DNA from: Heloderma charlesbogerti
Lineage: Eukaryota > Chordata > Lepidosauria > Squamata > Helodermatidae
Direction: 5' to 3'
Assembly: GCA_026122225.1 (NCBI GenBank)
Contig: JANEZZ010000734.1
Span: 682,001 to 746,000, forward strand
DNA length: 64,000 nt
Part shown: positions 42,753 to 51,983 of the stretch, piece by piece
Layout: each line of letters begins with the position of its first letter
How positions within the stretch are numbered: position 1 is the first letter of the stretch
Program-made: the position numbers and the translations under genes
Notes under the pieces: model-generated
The model's input: only the letters and a program-made list of their open reading frames with translations
What the model was told of the DNA's origin: nothing
Databases searched by the model: none

Positions 42753-43307
42753 TGTCTGGAGCGCCCTAGCGGCGTCTTACAGTCACCTCCAGTAGCCAAC
42801 TCAAGACACAGGCAAAAGGATTATTTCCAAGGCTTTAATCCTTTTACAACTTAATGACTCTTTCAGCTGCTAATCACCAGTGACTAAGCAAGGAACAGCA
42901 CTGGGGAAAGATAGCAGAGTAGCCTATGCTCCAGGTTAGGCAGTTGGTCCCCATTTGAAGGAGAATCACGGGAAGACCCTGAACTTATAGGCTAGGGAGA
43001 TATCCTCCTTCTTTCCCTTGGGTCCTCGAGATGCGACCGTTGCTTGCACACCAAACGAGCACTACGCCTCCTTTCCGCGCCCTCCATCTGTTGTCGCTCC
43101 CTGCGTCGGCGTCGAGCATCCAGCAAGCCCCCCTCCAGCACTCTCTCGCTGCCAGGGTCACTATCTATCCCAGGAATGCTGGCAGGAGGAATCTCTGCCA
43201 GCTGCTGTGCCTGTAAGAGATGAGTGAGCTCCTCTGCCACAAATTGCTGTTCCTCCTCAGAATCAGAACTGCTCTGGGGTTCTATCGGCTCAGTTTCCAC
43301 CCTGACA
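42753..43307 (-). mobile_element. Solo LTR, TGTCAGG family (copy 3)
   Basis: On the minus strand it begins TGTCAGGGTGGAAACTGAG and ends AGGGCGCTCCAGACA, 555 bp. A perfect TSD, CCGAC, lies at 42748-42752 and 43308-43312. It is close to copy 1 (559 bp) and more distant from copy 2. Confidence 0.9.
42992..43300 (-). CDS. Possible small LTR-encoded protein (copy 3)
   Basis: A 102-residue frame from an ATG seven bases inside the LTR. Residues 1-45 are acidic and serine/glutamine-rich (METEPIEPQSSSDSEEEQQ). Residues 62-85 are strongly basic (LLDARRRRRERQQMEGAERR). It ends RRISP then stop. Copy 2 has the same length and stop context with many substitutions but no indels. Copy 1 is frameshifted. I recognise no domain and no known product. 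The two-domain charge pattern resembles a small regulatory or nucleic-acid-binding protein, but that is only inference, and U3 sequence open by chance remains possible. Confidence 0.4.
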   Translation of the reverse strand: METEPIEPQSSSDSEEEQQFVAEELTHLLQAQQLAEIPPASIPGIDSDPGSERVLEGGLLDARRRRRERQQMEGAERRRSARLVCKQRSHLEDPRERRRISP

Positions 43308-43312
43308 CCGAC

Positions 43313-43622
43313 TCTGGAAAGTTGCCTGGTAGTTCTGTCTCCTTTGCTGAAAATGTTCAGTCCTAGTAGATGGTTATTTAGTTTTTTTGAGGAGTGATTA
43401 ATGCTTTCTGATTATGCAGCTTCATTTCTTGTCCCAGAAGCACATCTTATTAGAGGTGAAAGATTTACTGCAGACAGGAGTGACTACATAGAGTCAAAGA
43501 ATGCAGGAGAAAGTAAAGGAGTCCCATTTCTCATTGGCAACCAATGGTAGTCAAGAGGTTAAAGATCTAATATCTCTAGTAAGTTAGAGTAGCCAGTTAG
43601 GCATCAACATAAAATGTGCATA
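43313..43622. other. No gene recognised
   Basis: AT-rich spacer between the LTR and the Tc1 element. Confidence 0.5.
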
Positions 43623-43624
43623 TA

Positions 43625-45282
43625 CAGTCAGGGCCAGAAATATTGGAACAAGGATAACTGTTTTGGCATTTGGCCTCTGTACACCACCACATTGAAGTTG
43701 AAAGGAAACACACCCAGATGGGAGCGAAGTCAGGACTTTCAGCAGTAATTCAAGGGATTGACAAAAGTGGGGCACTAACCATTCAGGAAGGACAGCCAGT
43801 GGCATACACACACACCCATCGTTGGTGGCTCAGAAGTAATGGAACAAACCAACATCATTTCAAACTTAAGGGTTGCCTTTAATACGTGGATGAAAATCCT
43901 TTGCAGACAATGACTGCCTGAAGTCTGGAACCCATGGACATGACCAAATGCTGAGTTTCCTCCCTTGAGATGCTTTGCCAGGCCTTTACTACAGGCAGCT
44001 GCCGTCAGCTGCTGCTTGTTTGTGGGTCTTTCTGCCTTCATTCTTGTCTTCAGTAAGTGAAAACATGCTCTATTGGGTTGAGATCAGGTGACTGACTTGG
44101 CCATTGAAGAACATCCCACTTCTTTGCCTGGAGAAACTCTCGGGTAGCTTTTGCTGTATGTTTTGGGTCATTATCCATCTGCAATATGAAGTGGCATTCT
44201 ATCAGTTTGGCAGCATTCGGCTGAATCTGAGCAGAAAGTATAGCCCTATACACTTCAGAATTCATCCTGCTGCTTTTATCAGCAGTCAGGTCATCAATAA
44301 ACACCAGTGACCCGGTTCCATTGGCAGCCATACATGCCCATGCCATAACACTGCCTCCACCACGTTTGACAGATGATGTGGTATGCTTTGGATCATGAGC
44401 TGTTCCTTTCCTTCTCCATACTTTTCTCTTCCCATCATTCTGGTACAAGTTCATCTTGGTTTCATCTGTCCAAAGAACCTTATTCCAGAACTGGGCAGGC
44501 TTTTTTAGGTGTTTGCTGGCAAAGGCTAATCTGGCCTTTCTGTTCTTGAGTGTTACCAGTGGTTTGCACCTTGTTGTGAAGCCTCTGTATTTACATTCAT
44601 AATGCCGTCTCTTGACTGTAGATGTTGACAATGACATGCCTACCTCCACAAGAGCATTCTTGACCTGGCTAGTTGTTATGAAAGGGTTCTTCTTCTTCAC
44701 CATGAGCAGAATTCTGCGGTCATCCACTTTAGTTGTCTTCCGTGGTCTGCCAGGCCTTTTGCTGTTGCTGAGCTTGCCAGTTAATTCCTTCTTTTTCAGG
44801 ATGTTCCAAACTGTTGTATTAGCCACTCCCAATGTTTTTGCTATCTCTCTGATGGGTTTAATTTGTTTCCTCAGCCTAATGATGGCCTCCTTCGCTCACA
44901 TGGACACCTCTTTGGACCTCATGTTGGGAGTTCCAGTGAACAGCTACCAAATGCAAATGTAACACTCAGAACCACCTCCAGGCCTTTTATTTGCTTGATT
45001 GGTCATGTGGTACCCAGGAAACAGGCCACACCTGGCCATGCAGCTGCTTGTCAGCCATTCGTTCCATTACTTATGAGCCACCAACGATGGGTGTGTGTGT
45101 ATGCCAATAGCTGTACTTCCTGAATGGGTAGTGCCCCACTTTTGCCAAACCCCTTGAATTACAGCTGAAAGTCCTGACTTTGCTCCCATCTGGGTGTGTT
45201 TCCTTTCAGCTTCAATGTGGTGGTGTACAGAGGCCAACTGCCAAAATAGTTATCCTTGTTCCAATATTTCTGGCCCTGACTG
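43625..45282 (-). mobile_element. Tc1-type transposon, complete length
   Basis: CAGTCAGGGCCAGAAATATT at the left and AATATTTCTGGCCCTGACTG at the right, with the TA target duplication at 43623-43624 and 45283-45284. The terminal inverted repeats run about 220-230 bp (through CACACCCATCGTTGGTGGCT on both sides), much longer than the minimal Tc1 ends. Within each arm the outer 50 bp and the inner 25 bp are the best kept. Total length 1658 bp, as for an autonomous Tc1. Confidence 0.95.
43880..44922 (-). pseudogene. Tc1-family transposase, broken
   Basis: The reading starts at ATG 44920-44922 (MRSKEVSM) and meets a TGA at 44896-44898, codon 9. It then continues open through a helix-turn-helix (IREIAKTLGVANTTVWNILK) and a GRPRK AT-hook-like motif (GRPRKTTKVDDRR). 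The DDE catalytic residues are in place: D in VLWTDETKMN, D in LQMDNDPKHT and E in SPDLNPIEH. A frame shift after IEHV near 44062 ends the main frame at 44050; the expected remainder (TRMKAERPTNKQQ-like) follows in another frame. The catalytic triad is therefore preserved but the gene is closed by one early stop and at least one C-terminal frameshift. It lies in the middle of its inverted repeats. Confidence 0.93.
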
Positions 45283-45284
45283 TA

Positions 45285-45800
45285 TGTATTTAAAAATGAT
45301 TACTATAATTTAAAGACAAATACTATAATTTAAAGACCAGTATCACAGCATCGTGAGGTAGCCTTTGACCAGGTGACCCATGTGCTTGCCCAGTCCAGCA
45401 ATTGATGGGCAACTTCAAGGACCCTGCTGCTGTCCCTTCTTATAGTTCTTTATCTTTAAACCACACATGGACTGGATAGTCCTTGAAAGAAAGAACTGTC
45501 CTTTGATAGGCCTTCAAACAGAAGACTGTTCTCTGTAAAGAAGGACACATCACCATCCTACTGTAAGCATACAGAAAGTCTGGATAAAAACCCAAAGCTG
45601 AACCAGAACAGATGGCCCAGTGCTTTGTTTGGGGCACAAGACATTGCTCAACATGGTACACCCCCATGTAAATTATAGCTAAAATATGTAGAAATGAATA
45701 ATGAACTGAGGGTATGCATCCACCGTAAGCTTAGGGGCCACCCCAGTACATACAGCCACACCTCTATGAGAGTGTCCTCTTTGAAACAGCATAGAATTTA
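45285..45800. other. No gene recognised
   Basis: A short direct repeat of ACTATAATTTAAAGAC at 45302 and 45321. Otherwise unassigned. Confidence 0.5.
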
Positions 45801-45804
45801 CTTT

Positions 45805-45908
45805 TCATTTTATTTAACATATTTATACACCGCTTAACATTTTTTTAAATCCTGAAGCAGTTTACCACAGCTTTTGAAACAATAAAACATTATAAAAACA
45901 CAATGTTA
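45805..45908 (-). repeat. L2-like LINE tail
   Basis: CATTTTATTTAACATATTTA, then CACCGCTTAACATTTTTTTA and GCAGTTTACCACAGCTTTTG are the antisense of an L2-like 3' end. Confidence 0.55.
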
Positions 45909-45947
45909 CAGATTACAAGGCTCCGCAAGAAAAGGCTTGAAGCAACA

Positions 45948-46391
45948 GGGAGAGCAATCCTATGCCCCTGAGGGAGAGTCTGAGGGGCCATAGGATAGTT
46001 TGGATACCTGGATCCAAGGTTGGAGACACCGCTCTGACCTCAGACCCAGGAGTCCAAGCTTCCCTTCCCCTCACAGCCGGCACAGAGAGAACCATGCCGG
46101 CTGCCTCTTGAAGGTTGCAAAGGTGACCTCAGAGGGAAGAAAAAGGGGGTGTGCTAGCCTAGTGGGCAGGGTGGAGGGGATGGCTTACACCATATCCCCA
46201 GGCCTCCTTTCCTCCCCTTCCCCGATACTTCAGCTAGATAGGTGAAAAAGCCCTTCTAGCTAAATTGCAGAGCAGGAGGCACAGCAGAGGCAAGGATCAC
46301 ATCCACTGTGCCTCCTGCCCTGCATATTTGTAAGCCTCCAAGTTTGGAGTCTTACAAAGAGTAAGGGTGGGTCACATAGGATTGCGCCCTA
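45948..46391. mobile_element. Harbinger-like element, long form
   Basis: GAGAGCAATCCTATGCCCC at the left and CATAGGATTGCGCCC at the right, followed by TAA. Internal hairpins occur at 45968-46006 (CCTGAGGGAGAGTCTGAGGG) and 46263-46322 (GCAGAGCAGGAGGCACAGCA against GTGCCTCCTGCCCTGCA). The left TSD is degraded. Confidence 0.55.
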
Positions 46392-46793
46392 AGTCAATAG
46401 TTCCGAAAAGCCAAGGTAAACAAATGTGTTTTCAATAAACGTCAAAAGCACATGATCATCTGTTCCTGACGTATCACAGAGGGACTTGTGTCCAGCCCTA
46501 CACTTTGTTGTGCAACAAGAGTTGTTGCAAGCATCATGTGCCCATGCCAATACCAACCAATGTGACCAGAAATGAAAGAGGAACTGGGAACTTTGGGCCA
46601 AATGCTTGATAGTGAGGCTCTTCACACAACATGCTAACCCACACTCAGTGGTTGAGTGTGGGTAGGTTTTTTTTTTTAATACTTTTTATTTATTTTGTCT
46701 TTATAAATGAAATAAACAATACCAACAACCTGATCAATAACGACAGTTTCCCAACAATGCAATATTCTTATGAGGACACAACAGTAAGAAAAA

Positions 46794-46862
46794 GAACAAG
46801 AACAAGAACAAGAAAGGAAAAGTAAATTAAAGTAAGGAAAGGAAAGGAAAGGAAAGGAAAAA
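46794..46862. repeat. (AAGAAC)n and (GGAAA)n low-complexity tract
   Basis: AAGAACAAGAACAAGAAC followed by repeated GGAAAGGAAAGG inside the L1 3' region. Confidence 0.85.
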
Positions 46863-47070
46863 AGCTATCTTCCTCTTTCCTCTCCCCTCTCCTCTTTCAA
46901 AGGGTTAAATTTAAACTCCAATACCCACAGGCTTCAGATGCCATTCTATTTTAAAAACTATACCTACATCACTAGCAATATTACAATTTAATAATCAACC
47001 TTACATTGCAATATCATATCATCAATCTTATATCAAGAAGGCAGCCCTACAATTCATTCCCAGTAACCAT

Positions 47071-49990
47071 TTTTGTTGTTGTTCAGTCATTCAGTCATGT
47101 CCGACTCTTCGTGACCCCATGGACCATAGCACGCCAGGCCTTCCTGTCCTGCGCTCTCTCCCGGAGCGTGCTCAAGTTCATATTCATTGCATCAGTGATG
47201 CTATCTAGCCATCTCATCCTCTGCCGTCCCCTTCTCCTTTTGCCTTCAGTCTTTCCCAGCATCAGGGTCTTTTCCAGGGAGTTTTCTCTTCGCATTAGGT
47301 GGCCAAAATATTGGAGCTTCAGCTTCAGTATCTGTCCTTCCAATGAGCGGTCAGGGTTGATTTCCTTTAGGATGGACTGATTCGACCTCCTTGCAGTCCA
47401 GGGGACTCGTAAGAGTCTTCTCCAGCACCACAGTTCGAAAGCATCAATTCTTCGGCGCTCAGCCTTCCTTATAGTCCAGCTCTCACAGCCATACATTACT
47501 ACTGGGAAAACCATAGCTTTGATTAGACGGACCTTTGTCGGCAAGGTGATGTCTCTGCTTCTTACTATGCTGTCTAGGTTGGCCATAGCTTTCCTCCCAA
47601 GAAGCAAGCATCTTTTAATTTCATGGCTACAGTCACCGTCTGCGGTGATCTTGGAGCCCAAGAAAGTAAAATCTGTCACTGCTTCCATTTCTTCCCCTTC
47701 GATATGCCAGGAAGTGATAGGGCCAGATGCCATGATCTTAGTTTTTTTAATGTTGGGTTTCAAACCAGTTTTTGCACTCTCCTCTTTTACCCTCAACAAG
47801 AGGCTCTTGAGATCCTCTTTGCTTTCTGCCATTAGGGTGGAATCGGCTGCATATCGGAGGTTGTTGATAATTCTCCCAGCAATCTTAATTCCGACCTCTG
47901 ATTCATCCAACCCGGCGCTTCTCATGATGTACTCTGCATATAAGTTAAATAAGCAGGGTGACAATATGCAGCCTTGTCGTACTCCTTTCCCAATTTTGAA
48001 CCACTCGGTTGTTCCATGTCTGGTTCTTACTGTTGCTTCTTGACCCTCATACAGGTTTCTCAGGAGACAGGTAAGGTGGTCTGGTACTCCCATCACTTTA
48101 AGAATTTGCCAGAGTTTGTTGTGATCCACACAATCAAAGGCTTTAGCGTAGTCAATGAAGCAGAAATAGACGTTTTTCTGGAATTCTCTTGCTTTCTCCA
48201 TGATGCAGCTAATGTTGGCGATTTGATCTCTAGTTCCTCTGCCTCTTCGAAACCCAGCTTGTACTTCCGGTAGTTCTCGGTTCGCATATTGCTGAAGCCT
48301 AGCTTGTAGGATTTTGAGCATCACCTTGCTGGCATGTGAAATGAGCGCAATTGTGCGGTAGTTTGAACACACTTTGGCGTTGCCCTTCTTTGGAATTGGA
48401 ATGTAAACTGACCTTTTCCAGTCTTGTGGCCACTGTTGAGTGTTCCAGATTTGTTGGCATATTGAATGCAGCACTTTAACAGCATCATCTTTTAGGATTT
48501 TAAATAGCTCAGCTGGAATACTGTCATCTCCGCTAGCTTTGTTGTTACTAATGCTTCCTAAGGCCCACTTGACTTCACTCTCTAGGATGTCCGGCTCAAG
48601 TTCAGTGACCACACTATCATGGCTATCAGGGACATTCAGATCTTTCCTGTATAGTTCTTCTGTGTATTCTTGCCACCTCTTCTTAATCTCATCTGCTTCT
48701 GTTAGGTCCCTGCCTTCTTTGTCCTTTATCATGCCCATCTTTGGACAAAACTTTCCCTTGAGATCTCCGATTTTCTTGAAGAGATCTCTAGTCTTTCCCA
48801 TTCTGTTGTTTTCCTCGATTTCTTTGCATTGTTCATTTAAGAAGGCCTTCATGTCTCTCCTTGCTATTCTCTGGAACTCTGCATTCAGTTGGGTATATCT
48901 TCCCCTTTCTCCCTTGCTTTTCGCTGCCCTTCTTTCGTGAGCTACTTGTAAAGCCTCATCAGACAGCCACTTGGCTTTCTTGCATTTCATTTTCTTTGGG
49001 ATGGATTGAGTTGCTGCCTCCTGAACAATGTTACGGACCTCCGTCCATAGTTCCTCAGGCACTCTGTCTATCAGGTCTAATCCCTGAAATCTATTCCTCA
49101 CCTCCACTGTGTATTCATCAGGGATATGATTTAGGTCATACCTGAACGGTTTAGTGGTTTTCCTGACATTCTTCAATTTAAGCCAAAATTTTGCAAGAAG
49201 CAGCTCATGATCTGAGCCACAGTCAGCTCCAGGTCTTGCTTTTACTGACTGTATGGAGCTTCTCCATCTTTGACTGCAAAGGACATAATCAATCTGATTT
49301 CGATATTGACCATCTGGTGATGTCCATGTGTAGAGTCGCCTCTTGTGCTGTTGGAAAAGAGTGTTTGCTATGATCAGCATGTTCTCTTGGCAAAACTCTA
49401 TTAGCTTTTGTCCGGCTTCGTTTTGTACACCAAGGCCATGCCTGCCTGTTATCCCGGTGATTTCTTGACTTCCTACTTTAGCATTCCAATCCCCTATGAT
49501 GAAGAGGACATCTTTTTTTGGTGTTAGTTCTAGAAGGTGTTGTAGGTCTTCATAGAACCGATCAACCTCAGCTTCTTCGGCATCAGTGGTTGGGGCATAG
49601 ACTTGAATTACTGTGATGTTGAATGGTTTGCCTCGGATTCGTACTGAGATCATTCTATCGTTTTTGAGATTGTACCCCAGTACTGCTTTTCCCACCCTTT
49701 TGTTGACTATGAGTGCTACTCCATTTCTTCTAAGGGATTCTTGCCCACAGTAGTAGATATGATGGTCACCTGAATTAAATTCGCCCATGCTTGTCCATTT
49801 TAGTTCGCTGATTCCCAAGATGTCGATGTTCAATCTTGCCATCTCATGTTTGACCACCTCCAGCTTACCTTGATTCATTGATCTGACATTCCAGGTTCCT
49901 AAACAATATTGTTCTTTACAGCATCGGATTTTCTTTCCACCACCAGACACATCCACAGCTGAGTGTCCTTTCGGGTTTATTGCCCTTAAG
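47071..49990 (-). mobile_element. Nearly full-length RTE-BovB LINE
   Basis: The 3' end reads TTTTGTTGTTGTTCAGTCAT on the plus strand. The coding frame fills nearly the whole unit. The 5' limit lies between about 49960 and 50000, where sequence turns AT-rich and belongs to the L1. No clean TSD was seen; AGTAACC occurs at both 47062 and 50049 and may be a trace of one. It is nested in the L1 in the same orientation. Confidence 0.88.
47095..49956 (-). pseudogene. BovB polyprotein, open frame of 953 codons but catalytic motif mutated
   Basis: The frame runs APE-type endonuclease, then reverse transcriptase, then C-terminal region, without stop or frameshift. Endonuclease motifs are GTWNVRSMNQGKL, ISELKW, VIQVYAPT, IIGDWNAKVG and GSDHELLL (about residues 18-260). 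Reverse transcriptase motifs (about 500-720) are SNYRTIALISHASKVMLKIL, QAGFRRGRGTRDQ, FIDYAKAFDCVDH (motif A, intact) and GVRQGCILSPCLFN (motif B, intact). Motif C reads LRYAADSTLM (about 47845-47860), so the first aspartate of Y-x-D-D is alanine. The first codon of the frame is GTG; the frame also reads open upstream, and the first in-frame ATG is MNQGKL, so the true start may be missing. The stop follows KSRT, four residues short of KSRTRLND seen in other copies. Predicted inactive. Confidence 0.92.
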
Positions 49991-50062
49991 TTAAAATATA
50001 ATAGTAATAATAAAGCTTAACAATTCAACCAACCAAAAATCTTACTGAGTAACCTTATAGTA

Positions 50063-50105
50063 ATGATGATGATGATGATGATGATGATAATAATAGTAAT
50101 AGTGA
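50063..50105. repeat. (ATG)n / (ATA)n microsatellite
   Basis: GATGATGATGATGATGATGA then ATAATAATAGTAATAGTGA, within the L1 3' region. Confidence 0.9.
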
Positions 50106-50379
50106 TTTAAAAAAAGAGAAGATGAAATGATAATATTATATAATAATAAAGTTTGGAAACAACCTTACAACAATCAGTGATATATTTTATACCGGATGTA
50201 TAAATGAGTGTGTTCAATACACCCTCAAACAATATATTTAAATACAGCATATCATATCTATTTTGGAAAAAGAGAATTTAAAGAAAAATAACAAAGAGAA
50301 AAAAATGAAAGTAAACGAATATATGTATAATCAGATATCTTTTGGCCTAGCCTGAATCATGTAGACTAAACATAAACAG

Positions 50380-51252
50380 TTAACAAAACTTATTTAAAAA
50401 TTCCAGTTCATGGGCTGGAACAGAAATCTCACACATTTTTATGTTCAGCCATGCCTCCGCCATTTCATGGTTTAGGAAGTTCTTTGTCTGACCTTCAGAA
50501 ACAATGCAAAATGTAGCAGGATATTTTAAATAATATTGTATGTTCATTTGTTTTGCCATATTCTTCACCTTGATTAATTGCTTTCTTTTATTCACCACCT
50601 CTTTGATGTAATCAGGAAATAACATAACTTTATCTTGTTTCCAAAAAAGACTTCCACCCTCTCTTGCCAAACGCAGGATATAATTGTTTGCAGAGACTCT
50701 TGCAAATTGAACTATAATCGTATGGTGAATCCCTTTAGCATTTGGCACATGAAATGCCTGCTCAATATCAAGTAAATAATCAGATGGCACAGGGAGTATC
50801 TCATGCAAAAGCTTGTCCACAAAGGTAGGCAAATTTACATCAGTAGGCAGATTTTTAATCCCAATAATACTTACATTGGATCTGCACGTGAAGGCCTCCA
50901 GTTGAGAAATTCTGGCAGAGATATTTTTGAAAAGAGCTTGTGTCTTAATTTCATTCATTGTAAGCCTATCTTGTAGCTCGTTAACTTTCATCTCCATTTT
51001 TTGCCAGGAAGCGTTAATTAAATCCACAGCTCCTTGCAGGGCAGTGATGGAATTTTGGATTAAATCGAACCTCTTGGTTTGCTCCGCAAATTGCAAAGAT
51101 AATGTTTTTATCAAAGTAAATAATTCCCCTATATCTTCTGTTCTTGGACCTTTTGACAAAGGTGGTATGGGAGGAGTGGGTGGCGATGCAACCCCCTTTC
51201 TTTTCCTTGGTGTAGCCATGTTCCTCTTCAAAGAAATCTTGCAGGTCCTCAA
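50380..51252 (-). CDS. L1 ORF1 protein, intact
   Basis: 290 codons without interruption. A second ATG at codon 12 (MATPRKRKG, 51219) has a good context and may be the real start. A basic N-terminus (TPRKRKG) is followed by a proline stretch, then a coiled coil at about residues 45-120 (FAEQTKRFDLIQNSITALQG, MKVNELQDRL). An RRM-like part follows at about 130-215 (RSNVSIIGIKNLP, HTIIVQFARV). A C-terminal domain is at about 215-285 (RKQLIKVKNMAKQMNIQYYL, YPATFCIV). In known L1s this is the trimeric RNA-binding protein of the L1 RNP. The length is at the short end of the family. ORF2 is absent downstream, so it could act only in trans with an autonomous L1. Confidence 0.88.
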   Translation of the reverse strand: MRTCKISLKRNMATPRKRKGVASPPTPPIPPLSKGPRTEDIGELFTLIKTLSLQFAEQTKRFDLIQNSITALQGAVDLINASWQKMEMKVNELQDRLTMNEIKTQALFKNISARISQLEAFTCRSNVSIIGIKNLPTDVNLPTFVDKLLHEILPVPSDYLLDIEQAFHVPNAKGIHHTIIVQFARVSANNYILRLAREGGSLFWKQDKVMLFPDYIKEVVNKRKQLIKVKNMAKQMNIQYYLKYPATFCIVSEGQTKNFLNHEMAEAWLNIKMCEISVPAHELEFLNKFC

Positions 51253-51608
51253 ATATTCTCAAATATTGTTGATATTCTTAAACCATCCCTCAGGTGCTGT
51301 TGATATTTCTTAATCCATATATTACAGTGGACCACGTCAGCCCTGTTTTCTCCTATTAAATAGGAGTTTCAGCACAGCTTTTTGCAGTGGTTAAACTCTG
51401 GGAAGATAATCCTGGAATCCAGCCCCCGCACTGCCTCGTGGGAAGTACTTTTCTCCAAGATGTTATCCAGAATGCTGCCTTGCCCCCCCTTTTAATTCCA
51501 GAAGGGAGATGAAAAGGTTTTTCAACCTTTTAAAAAGCTGTCTGAGATAGCGTCCCACAAAGACTCCGCAGGATTCTGTGAGGGCGACATTGGTTCCAAC
51601 CGGAAGGA
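51253..51608 (-). promoter_or_regulatory. Probable 5' UTR of the L1-type element
   Basis: Sequence between the upstream TSD and ORF1. It holds GC-richer parts at 51410-51500 and TTTTAATTCCAGAAGGG at 51490. L1 5' UTRs hold the internal promoter; here that is inferred from position only. Confidence 0.5.
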
Positions 51609-51983
51609 TGAGTGTGGGTAGTTTTGAACTGTGGGTTGTTTGTTGAACCATGGGTTATCATGTTGTCTGAATGCAGCCAGGGTGGCTTGTTAATCATGCC
51701 ATGTGGCTTATTTTTTTGAACAAGCCACCTTGAGAACCCATGGTTTGTTGTTGGGTTGTTCAGGCTGGTTACAACACGATAACCCACCCTGTGGAAAATG
51801 TGCTGTGTTTAGACAACATGCTAACCTATGGTTCAGCAAACAATCTGTGGTACAAAATAACCCACAATCAACCACTGAGTGTGGGTTAGAATGTTCTGTG
51901 AAGAGATCAACTATCAAGCATTTGGGGTGGCCCAAAGTTTCCCAGTTCCTCTTTCATTTCTGCTCACATTGGCTGGTATTGGC

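Larger units (their letters stand above)
46666..51608 (-). mobile_element. L1-type element carrying ORF1 only (HAL1-like), host of a BovB insertion
   Basis: A poly-T start at 46667-46677 (poly-A tail on the minus strand) and a 13 bp TSD, TGAGTGTGGGTAG, at 46653-46665 and 51609-51621 define the unit as one retrotransposition event. Without the BovB insert it is about 2.0 kb: 5' UTR about 51253-51608, ORF1, then about 0.8 kb of AT-rich 3' sequence (49990-50380 plus 46680-47070). I see no ORF2 endonuclease or reverse-transcriptase remnant. This is the layout known for mammalian HAL1 elements. Confidence 0.85.

Noticed and set aside
47519..48043. Plus-strand frames opposite the BovB pol
   Set aside because: Shadows of the real minus-strand frame; no domain.
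49954..49956. GTG as a true start codon of the BovB frame
   Set aside because: The frame is also open upstream and eukaryotic LINEs rarely start at GTG; the natural start is more likely lost or at the downstream ATG.
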